Source: Eutreptiella sp. 'Long Island Sound 2002'
Taxonomy: Eukaryota; Euglenozoa; Euglenophyceae; Eutreptiales; Eutreptiaceae
Direction: 5' to 3'
DNA: 64,000 nt
NCBI GenBank assembly: GCA_964036045.1
Contig: OZ038379.1
Coordinates: 111,546,611-111,610,610, forward strand
The stretch's first letter is position 1. The number at the start of each line of letters is the position of its first letter. The notes under the pieces were generated by a model. It had not been told where the DNA came from. It was given only the letters and a program-made list of their open reading frames with translations, and did no database searches. The translations under genes were made by a program, and so were the position numbers. Positions 54,688 to 64,000 of this stretch are shown here, in pieces.

Positions 54688-56760
54688 ATAATACGCCGTC
54701 TACGCAAAGAAAACTGCGTCGCGAGCAACGCGTAAAACTCGAAAAAATGTTTTCCCAGCACGCCGCGCCCCTGTACTCGTCCCTCACGCCCTCTGCTATT
54801 CACCATGTACCTTCCCCTCCCGGCCGTGCCCCACCCTCGACGCTTTCTCCTCCCTTTCGCTGCAGGTGGAAGGTACGCGGCGCCAAGTCCAGAACACCGC
54901 AACCACCAGGGCAAACCAGCCGCGACACTGCCACCAACGCGGGGTGACATGTAAGAATAATTGATGTTTTTTGTGCGTGCCGACAGGGAGGGAAAGGGCA
55001 CCACAGCACACAAACGCCACCACCGGGCAAAAAACAGCACAGACAACCAACAGCACAACACAGCACAGCACGGCGCCGCACGACAGGCCACAGGAGGGCA
55101 AAGCAAACGCAAACAGCACCGCAAAACGACAGCAGAGCATGACAGCACAGCACCACACGACAGCACAGCGCCACAGCACACGACACAGGGAAGCAGGGCA
55201 CCACAGCCAGCACAACAAGGCACCACAGCGCACAGAGCGGAGAAGACAGGGAACACACAGCACGAGGGAAAGAGCCCCACAGCACGCAGACACCACCACC
55301 GGGCAAAAACACAGCACAGCCAAGCAACAGCACAACACAGCACAGCACGACAGGCCAGAGGAGGGCAAAACAAGCCCCAACAGCACCGCAACACGACAGC
55401 AGAACACAACAGGACAGCACCACGCGACAGCACAGCACCACAGCACACGACACAGGGAAGCAGGGCACCACAGCCCACCACACCAACCAAAGGGAAGCAG
55501 ACCACGCGGTCAGACAGGGACACCGACACCGAAACACGCCACCAGCAGACAACCACAGGCCACCAGACCCAGCACCGCACCACAGCACACCAAAGGAAAC
55601 AGCACAACACACAGCAGCGCACCACAGCACCAGGCGCCAGCAACAGCAGGCACCACACGAACAGCACAACGCAAGCGCACCAGCACAGCGAAGCACAGCA
55701 CCGCACAGAGCAGAGACGACAGGGAACGCACAGCACAGCGACCCGGGACACACACAGCACAAAGTAGAGCGGCAAACAACAGCACGCACCACCACGCCAC
55801 GACAAAACAAACACAGCACAGAGCACACAGCACGGGGGAACACCGCAAAACACAGCGCCGCAAAGCACAGGGCCCCAGGGGGACGGGCAGCGCCAGAGGG
55901 CACGGCGCAACAAGCAGCGGCACCAAACGGGCGCAACAAAGCAACACAACACACGAGAGCACAAGACCGGGTGGCACAAAGCGCAGCAGCGCGGCGCAGC
56001 ACCGCACCCAGGGACACACAGCACAGCACAGCACGTGGCACACAGCACCGAGCGGCAGCAACGAAAACCGCGAGACACCAGGGGGGGCTGGGGGGGGGGG
56101 GGGGGGGGGGGGCAGCAACCACCACGGAGCAGCCAACAGCCAGGCGGAAAGCACGAAAGAGGGGAGAGCGCACGGAGAGCCGAGAAGCGGAAGGCGAACA
56201 AAGCAAACAACGCACAGCGCCGAGGCCCAGGGCACCCGGGGCCAGAAACCAGAGAAAGCCGGAGACAACGGGGGCGCACGGAGAAGAAAAAAAAAAGGGA
56301 AAAAAAAACAAGGCACCGAGCAGGAGCGACGAAAACCGCAAGACACAAAAGGGAAGGGGGGGGGGGGGCAGCAACCACGAGGGAGCAGCCCACGGCCAAG
56401 CGGGAGACACAAACGAGGCGAGCGCGCACGGAGAGCCGGGCAGCGGGAGGCCGGAAAAACCAAACAAAACACAGCGCCAAGGCCCAGGGCACCCGGGGCC
56501 GGAAACCAGAGAAAGCCGGAGACAGCGGGGGCGCACAAAAGAAAGAGGAAAAAAAAACAAAAACCAAGGCACTGAGCGAAAACAACGAAAACCGCAGAAG
56601 GGGGGGGGGGGGTGGCAGGGGTAGCAACCAGCAGCCAACCCGGAGACACAAAAAAGGCGAGAGCACAAGAAGAACCGAGGAGCGAAAGGACCAAGACCAG
56701 GGCAAACCCAGCCCGGAGGGGGCCAAGCAAAGCAGAAAGACAAAGCGGCCAAAGGAAAAG
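54688..56760 (+). repeat. AC-rich MS-unit upstream tract with ~255-bp tandem units
   Basis: From ~54961, CACAGCACAACACAGCAC-type low-complexity sequence. 56040-56710 holds about three ~255-bp units marked by GAAAACCGC (near 56063, 56330, 56585), poly-G runs, AGCGCC(G/A)AGGCCCAGGGCAC and GAAACCAGAGAAAGCCGGAG. The reverse strand is open for up to 703 codons, but the protein is Cys/Leu/Pro-rich noise. 54688-54960 is a junction piece with no identity. Confidence 0.75.
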
Positions 56761-56819
56761 GTGAGGCGCACCAGAACGCACCCGGGAGGCTCGCCCGCCC
56801 AACCCGGCCAAGCAACACC

Positions 56820-56985
56820 AGCCGCCGCCCGGATGGACGAATGCGCGCCCGGCTGGTACCCAACCCCTACGAGCTACGAACAGCCGCCGTCCGGATGGAC
56901 GAGTGCGCGCCCGGGAGGTACCGAGCCCCTACCGGCTACGAACAGCCGCCGTCCAGATGGACGAGTGAGCGCCCCGCAGCCACGC
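56820..56985 (+). repeat. 63-bp tandem units
   Basis: Three units around CCGGATGGACGAGTGCGCGC and CTACGAACAGCCGCCGTCC, the reverse complement of those at 26143-26330. Confidence 0.85.
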
Positions 56986-59900
56986 CCCACACGTCAACAC
57001 AGCACGCGCAACCCACAGCACAGCACACCGAGCGAGCACACCGGTGAACAAGAGCCAAGCGACCCAGGACACCGCACACGCAACACAACACACCGAGCGG
57101 GCGCACCGGTAAACAGGAGCCAAGTGGCCCAGGACACCGCACACGCAACACAACACAACGCGCGGGCGCACTGGTGAACAGGAGCCAAGTGGCCCAGGAC
57201 ACCGCACAAGCAACACAACACACCGGGCGGGCGCACCGGTGAACAGGAGCCAAGTGGCCCAGGACACCGCACACGAAACACAACACACCGAGCGAGCACA
57301 CCGGTGAACAGGAGCCAAGTGGCCCAGGACACCGCCCACACAACACAACACAACCAGCGGGCGCACCGGTGAACAGGAGCCAAGTGGCCCAGGACACCGC
57401 ACACGCACCGCAACACACCCAGCGGGCGCACCGGTGAACAGGAGCCAAGAGGCCCAGGACACCGCACACGCGAAGCAACAAACCGAGCGGGCGCACCGGT
57501 GAAGAGGAGCCAAGTGGCCCAGGACACCGTCCACGCAACACAACACAACGAGCGGGCGCACCGGTGAACACGAGCCAGGTGGCCCAGGACACCGCACACG
57601 CAACACAACACACCAAGCGAGCACACCAGAGAACAGGAGCCAAGTGGCCCAGGACACCGCACTTGCAAAGCAAAACACTGAGCGGGCGCACCGGTGAACA
57701 GGAGCCAAGTGGCCCAGGACACCGCACACGCAAAGCAAGACACCGAGCGGGCGCACCGGTGAACAGGAGCCAAGTGGCCCAGGACACCGCACACGCAACA
57801 CAACACACCGGGCGGGCGCACCGGTGAACAGGAGCCAAGTGGCCCAGGACACCGCACACGCAACACAACACCCCGAGCGAGCACACCGGTGAACAGGAGC
57901 CAAATGGCCCAGGACACCACACACGAAACACAACACACCGAGCGAGCACACCGGTGAACAGGAGCCAAGAGGCCCAGGACACCGCACACGTAATACAACA
58001 CAACGGGCGGGCGCACCGGTGAACAGGAGCCAAGTGGCCCAGGACACCGCCCACGCAACACAACACAACCGGCGGGCGCACCGGTGAACAGGAGCCAAGA
58101 GGCCCAGGACACCGCACACGCAAAGCAACAAACCGAGCGGGCGCACCGGTGAAGAGGAGCCAAGTGGCCCAGGACACCGTCCACGCAATACAACACAACG
58201 AGCGGGCGCACCGGTGAACACGAGCCAAGTGGCCCAGGACACCGCACACGCACCGCAACACACCCAGCGGGCGCACTGGTGAACAGGAGCCAAGAGGCCC
58301 AGGACACCGCACACGCGAAGCAACAAACCGAGCGGGCGCACCGGTGAAGAGGAGCCAAGTGGCCCAGGACACCGCCCACGCAACACAACACAACCAGCGG
58401 GCGCACCGGTGAACAGGAGCCAAGTGGCCCAGGACACCGCACACGCACCACAACACACCCAGCGGGCGCACCGGTGAACAGGAGCCAAGAGGCCCAGGAC
58501 ACCGCACACGCGAAGCAACAAACCGAGCGGGCGCACCGGTGAAGAGGAGCCAAGTGGCCCAGGACACCGTCCACGCAACACAACACAACGAGCGGGCGCA
58601 CCGGTGAACACGAGCCAGGTGGCCCAGGACACCGCACACGCAACACAACACACCAAGCGAGCACACCAGAGAACAGGAGCCAAGTGGCCCAGGACACCGC
58701 ACTTGCAAAGCAAAACACTGAGCGGGCGCACCGGTGAACAGGAGCCAAGTGGCCCAGGACACCGCACACGCAAAGCAAGACACCGAGGGGGCGCACCGGT
58801 GAACAGGAGCCAAGTGGCCCAGGACACCGCACACGCAACACAACACACCGGGCGGGCGCACCGGTGAACAGGAGCCAAGAGGCCCAGGACACCGCACACG
58901 CAACACAACACCCCGAGCGAGCACACCGGTGAACAGGAGCCAAGTGGCCCAGGACACCACACAGGAAACACAACACACCGAGCGAGCACACCGGTGAACA
59001 GGAGCCAAGAGGCCCAGGACACCGCACACGTAATACAACACAACGGGCGGGCGCACCGGTGAACAGGAGCCAAGTGGCCCAGGACACCGCACACGCAAAG
59101 CAACACACCCAGCGGGCGCACCGGTGAACAGGAGCCAAGAGGCCCAGGACACCGCACACGCAAAGCAACAAACCGAGCGGGCGCACCGGTGAAGAGGAGC
59201 CAAGTGGCCCAGGACACCGTCCACGCAATACAACACAACGAGCGGGCGCACCGGTGAACACGAGCCAAGTGGCCCAGGACACCGCACACGCAACACAACA
59301 CACCAAGCGAGCACACCGGAGAACAGGAGCCAAGTGGCCCAGGACACCGCACTCGCAAAGCAAAACACCGTGGGGCCGCACCGGTGAACAGGAGCCAAGT
59401 GGCCCAGGACACCGCACACGCAAAGCAACACACTGAGCAGGCGCACCGGTGAACAGGAGCCAAGCGGCCCAAGACATCGCACACGCAACACAACACACCG
59501 AGCGGGCGCACCGGTGAACAGGAGCCAAGTGGCCCAGGACACCGCACACGCAAAGCAACACACCGAGCGGGCGCACCGGTGAACAGGAGCCAAGCGGCCC
59601 AAGAGATCGCACACGCAACACAACACACCGAGCGGGCGCACCGGTGAACAGGAGCCAAGTGGCCCAGGACACCGCACACGCAACACAACACACCGGGCGG
59701 GCGCACCGGTGAACAGGAGCCAAGTGGCCCAGGACACCGCACACGCAACACAACACACCGAGCGAGCACACCGGTGAACAGGAGCCAAGATGCCCAGGAC
59801 ACCGCACACGCAAAGCAACACACCGAGCGGGCGCACCGGTGAACAGGTACCAAGTGGCCCAGGACACCGCACACGCAACACAACACACCCAGCGGGCGCA

Positions 59901-60455
59901 CTGGTGAACAGGAGCCAAGTGGCCCAGGACACCGCACACGCAACACAACACACCGAGCGAGCACACCCGTGAACAGGAGCCAAGTGGCCGGGGACGGCAC
60001 CCACGCAACACAACACACCCAGCAGGCGCACCGTTGAACAGGAGCCGAGTGGCCCAGGACACCGCACACGCAACACAACACACCGAGCGGGCAAACCGGT
60101 AAACAGGAGCCACGAGGCCCAGGACACCGCCCACGCAACACAATACACCCAGCGGGCGCACCGGTGAACAGGAGCCAAGTGGCCCAGGACACCGCACACG
60201 CAACACAACACACCGAGCAGGCGCACCGGTGAACAGGAGCCAAGTGGCCCAGGACACCGCACACGCAACACAACACACCGAGCGAGCACACCGGTGAACA
60301 GGAGTCAAGAGGCCCAGGACACCGCACACGCAAAGCAACACACCGAGCGGGCGCACCGGTGAACAGGAGCCAAGTGGGCCAGGACACCGCAAACGCAACA
60401 CAACACACCCAGCGGGCGCACCGGTGAACGGGAGCCAAGTGGCCCAGGACACTGC
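56986..60455 (+). repeat. 65-bp minisatellite, array 2 (~53 units) with higher-order structure
   Basis: Near-uniform 65-bp units (GTGAACAGGAGCCAAGTGGC, then CCAGGACACCGCACACGCAA, then CACAACACACCGAGCGGGCG and CACCG). A block of variant units recurs at a distance of 1,040 bp (16 units): 57564-57827 and 58604-58867 encode nearly the same peptide. Units rarely carry a stop on the minus strand, and 65 is not a multiple of 3, so all three minus frames are open for 1,117 to 1,229 codons. I do not call these genes. Confidence 0.95.
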
Positions 60456-61030
60456 ACACACGTAGGGCGGCCGAGGGACAGGAAACAACCAACACCCCAT
60501 GGGTCGGACACACTGGGGCGACCCAGCCGACCCACTGGGCCAGTGGCAGGAGCGGTACTCCAAGGCCACTGGTCTGAGCCCGACCAGGCTGCATCGGGGA
60601 CCATGGCAAACGTCACCCGGAGCCATGGAAACAACCGGTGACAGGCGAGCCGGTACACAGTCCAGGAGGGGGTCGCCTGCCAAGCAGAGTGGCCCCGCAA
60701 CTCAAGCCACAAGGGTGAGGCGGTCGTACCGTAGACTAGTCGGAGCAATACCCCTTGTGGTGAGAGATACTCCACACGGCTGGGCAGCCCCCAGAGCTGC
60801 CGCCGAAAGGAGGGGGCATGTGGCCCTACCCATGGACACATGTGGGGACACCCTCCCACCTGGGACACATGGACCGGGTGGCCGCGACAATGCCTTCCCC
60901 AGCACATGCGGGAGCGGCTCAAGAGGCACCTGACATAGGGCAGTGGGAGGGACAGGACGTTTCCTTGGTATGCCCTTCTTCTTGCTTTGTCAAAGGAGGC
61001 ATCCCGAGCTCCCGAAGATACCTACCTACC
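60456..61030 (+). repeat. MS-unit downstream segment, copy 2, uninterrupted
   Basis: Matches 7135-7513 plus 11294-11505 and shows the site into which insertion C went (CCCTACCCATGG near 60832). It ends at ACCTACCTACCTACCCTG and joins a ~100-bp TG-rich scrap before family D gag. Confidence 0.85.
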
Positions 61031-63690
61031 TACCCTGTTGTGGTTTGTGGTGGTGCCCTGCTCCCCTGCGCTGTGGTCTGTGGTGCCCTGCCTCCGTGTG
61101 GCGCCGTGCTGTTGTGCCCTGGTGTCTCCTTTCAGACGTTGCTACAACTGTGGCGAGCAAGGACATCTAGCCCGCGAGTGTCAGAAGAATCGACCATAAT
61201 CTAGAGGAGTAGAGGTTTGAGGATGCAGGTCTGGAACGGTTCGAAGAGTGCACAGCCCAGACAATAATGGGCGATTTCAATCACGCTCCTAGAGTACGGA
61301 GCGACCGCCCACAACAGCGTAAGAAGAAACTTCAAAGACCTGGTGATGGGCGTTCTGGAGAAGAGTTGTTCTTCACCACCAGTCCGAAACCCGAAGAAAC
61401 GTTGACACTTGGGTGTGTCAACATCCAGTCAACCAAGTCAGAACATGCGACTCTGTTCATGGTTCTAGGACGCCTTTCTGCGCATAGAGACGACTATACT
61501 TTTGCAGAACAATTTTGTTTGGTGTACAAGCAGCTCGCAGAATCCTGAGGGTGAAATCAAAACTGCGATGTTTTTCAAAACTATACTTTTGAAGTGGTCA
61601 GCCAACAGAGATATATTCCTTTTATGGACCTTCGTAGCATCAGTTTGTCTCCAGTGCAGACATCTGTCTACTGGAAAAAGATACACTCATGTAGCTACAT
61701 ACCGTGGGGGAGTGAAACCCCCGGGCATGTCAGGACAGGCTGGCCTAGGGGAGAAAGCACCAGGTACCTCAGGCTCTGCAGCCACCAGGTGATTTATACT
61801 ATGTGCATCCAGAGACTACAAGGAGCCATCAGGAGATTTGGTTACCCACAGTAGGTGGTATCTGAGTTTCCACTTTCTTGGGAATCCAAACCATGATTTG
61901 CACAACTGAGAGCATAGATTCACAAATTGGACGACGAGGTGGGACAGCTGGGTCCAAAAGAAGTGCACATTCTGAGGGTACCATTGCACTGTTCTGTCAA
62001 CCTTGCTCGGAGTAAAGTGGTCCATCAGTTACAGAACAAATTAAACTTTGTACATAATACCAAATGGTTTGCTGACCTCCTTCCTTCTCCAAGCCTGGGA
62101 AAATATTATAGCACACAGAGGCGCAAGGCCGCGGCTGATTGCGCACATTGCAGACTCACAGTGACGAAATTGTTAATTCATTGCAGTGAGTTCTATGCCG
62201 CATTTCACCGTTTCCTGATGTGAAAACAACACAGCTTTTTTCTGTTTTTATGTTTATAACCTCCGCTGATGAGGGACTCATTGGCCGAAACATGGACGAA
62301 AACTGAGGTGATCAGGAAGACGCTCCATTGACTTCACGTGCCTGCTGGGTGCTAGGGTCTCTTATTGATTTCTTTTTGGTGTACAAGCAGCTCGGAAAGT
62401 CCAGAGGGTGAAATCAAAGCTGGGATTTGTTTCAAGACTACAGACTCACCTGGAGTACATGTGTTACTCGATTGTCGAGTGACAAGTGATTTCATGTTGA
62501 TGCAAACAGCAAAGAGGGCGCGACTTCCCCTCTACAAACTCACAAACCCAGGACACGTCACGACTGCCGGAGGTGTCCCAGTCGAAGTACGGTACTACAC
62601 GAGAGCCTATGTTCGATTCGGAGAATTTGTATTTTGACACCATTTTAAGGTCCCGGAGATTCTTCCGGAGGTCGCTCTTGGGCGATCATGGCTTCGAAGC
62701 CATAACCCGACTGTCAACCGGGCGGACGTGCAACACGGATCGACTTTGTACCGATTGTCCTTCGATGGATCCAGAGATTCCAGCCGGTTAGAGTTCCAAG
62801 AACCTTCGAAGTTGGACCTCCTTTCGACATTTTCATCCAGTACCTCGAAGTGAGCCTAGTTGGAAGCCCTGCATCGCCTGCCAAAGAACAAGCTGACCTA
62901 CCTTCGTCGACACACAAGACGAGTGATGCCAATGCCCTCAATCAAGTCGACATGGCAGCTGGAAACATCGGTGGAAAGTGTAGCGACACGCGAATTGAGT
63001 ACATCTCGTTGCCGAAGCTTAAACGTGAGATCCGTCGAGCTCATCTCACCGGTGACCAAGTATTTCTGTGCTGCATGCTTCGACCCGCAGTGCCGGTCGA
63101 CCAAATGCACGGCATGCAAGGCAAGAACAACGATGACAGTGGACTTGATCAAGTTGGATGCAAATTGCCTACTCAAACAAACAAATGGGCGAGTCTCTAC
63201 GACCGGGAACGATCCGAGTTTGCGGAGTTACCTCCACATCAACCTTGAAGAGACCATCGAATACGCTTTGACACAGACGAAAACCCTCCATGCGTACAAC
63301 CTTATAAGATGGACCCGAGCGAGCTGGGTGAGCTTCGACGTCAACTGGACAAGCTACACCGATCTAGCCGAATTCGACCATCCTCAACCCTGTACGGAGC
63401 AGGTTGCTTGCGGGTGAGAGAAGCAAATGGGAAGTGGCGTATGTGCGTCGACTACCGAGCTTTGAACACCCGAACTGTTCAAGATCCATCCCCTTTACCT
63501 TCGATCCAACCCATACTGAGCATGCGGGGGGGCTCTACTGTGTTCTCAAAGATGGACGTTGTCAGTTGGTTCCACCGAATTCGAATGGCTCCATTCACAC
63601 TCCAATCCTCTGGTGGGATCATGATGGGTAACCCTGGTGGTGGAGGAATGTCTTGCACAATGTCGGCCCTGGGGTGACTTCCAAGGCCGA
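61031..63690 (+). pseudogene. Family D gag knuckle, protease and RT start, copy 2
   Basis: Parallels copy 1 at a distance of ~8.28 kb: knuckle at ~61140-61184, protease Asp at 62470 in LLDCRVTSDF (Gly of the active-site triad changed to Arg), WLRSHNP-type motif shifted in frame. It then goes on where copy 1 stops. From 62850 one frame leads into RT, interrupted once by TGA 63246-63248. RT motifs are KWRMCVDYRALNTR (~63435-63475) and FSKMDVVSWFHRIRM (~63541-63585). After ~63600 RT similarity ends before the catalytic YxDD box. Chromovirus-like RT, non-functional. Confidence 0.85.
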
Positions 63691-64000
63691 TGTCTCCTGG
63701 GCCGGAGTGTCCATAAAATCTCCAGCAAATTGCCGTGTCCATGTTGTGGGTTTCCTCGATGACGTATTGCGATGCCCTGCTTGCGCCCACATATATGCCG
63801 CAACTTGGGCGCCGATGAAATCCTACACCTTGTCAATCGACATCTTGTAGCCCTCAACTGAGAGGGATAGACACCAGCGAGTACCTCGTGGAATGGTTGT
63901 AATTGCTCCATGGAGAGTGTTCATGTACTTATTGGACTTGTCCTTGTCCACTCTTAGCACAGCCGTGGCCCTCTCCTTCTCAAGACACCTCAGCGCTTGC
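63691..64000. other. Unassigned end of window
   Basis: Sequence after the RT break. The minus strand is loosely open (YKMSIDKV.., TTIPRGTRW) but no domain is recognised. Confidence 0.25.

Noticed and set aside
54660-56863. Minus-strand ORFs of ~430-700 codons and plus-strand ORFs of ~530 codons
   Set aside because: Low-complexity AC/TG-rich DNA; Cys/Pro/Leu- or Thr/Gln/His-rich translations on both strands at once.
56929-60683. Three overlapping minus-strand ORFs of 1,117-1,229 codons
   Set aside because: They exist because the 65-bp unit lacks stops in any minus frame. The proteins are the same Cys/Leu/Val repeat in three registers with no domain.

Overview
The window looks like repeat-dense nuclear DNA of a eukaryote, and I recognise no host housekeeping gene. 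What can be read is almost entirely Ty3/gypsy (Metaviridae) LTR retrotransposons, several with C-terminal chromodomains, plus minisatellites, tandem duplications and fragments nested in one another. Low gene density, chromodomain integrases and PBS sites matching initiator-Met tRNA fit a large algal or other protist genome. The species cannot be fixed from the sequence.

Layout. 1-2515: 3' part of a chromodomain gypsy pol. 2516-5601: non-coding, with one tRNA-Lys-like SINE. 5602-7513: an LTR-B scrap running into a 65-bp minisatellite and its downstream segment ('MS unit'). 7514-11288: a 3.8-kb insertion (C) with a 5-bp target duplication, sitting inside the MS unit, which resumes to 11505. 11506-15109: decayed gag sequence (family D) and unassigned DNA. 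15110-18384: family B, with gag-PR inverted against IN-chromodomain. 18385-25256: three LTR-B copies, two of them 2.36-kb arms of a near-perfect inverted repeat, with gag fragments. 25257-26420: reverse-strand MS unit. 26421-28189: tandem exon-like units. 28190-45498: an unrecognised gene (X) split by family A, a 12.9-kb element with apparently identical LTRs and open gag and pol. 45499-51291: tandem and simple repeats. 51292-63690: two broken copies of family D gag-PR(-RT) separated by a second, much larger MS unit whose minisatellite is 3.4 kb.

The best-supported biology is in family A. Its gag opens inside the 5' LTR and is translated through the PBS. Gag and pol share one frame and are separated only by UAG, followed by an 11-bp hairpin. 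Pol has PR, a methyltransferase-like segment, RT, RNase H, IN and a chromodomain. Family B independently keeps the in-frame UAG-AGG junction and a gag start at the LTR/PBS border, so both traits probably mark the lineage.

Repeat identities were judged by eye. Boundaries given to the base are read from the sequence; element ages, family links and functions are inference.
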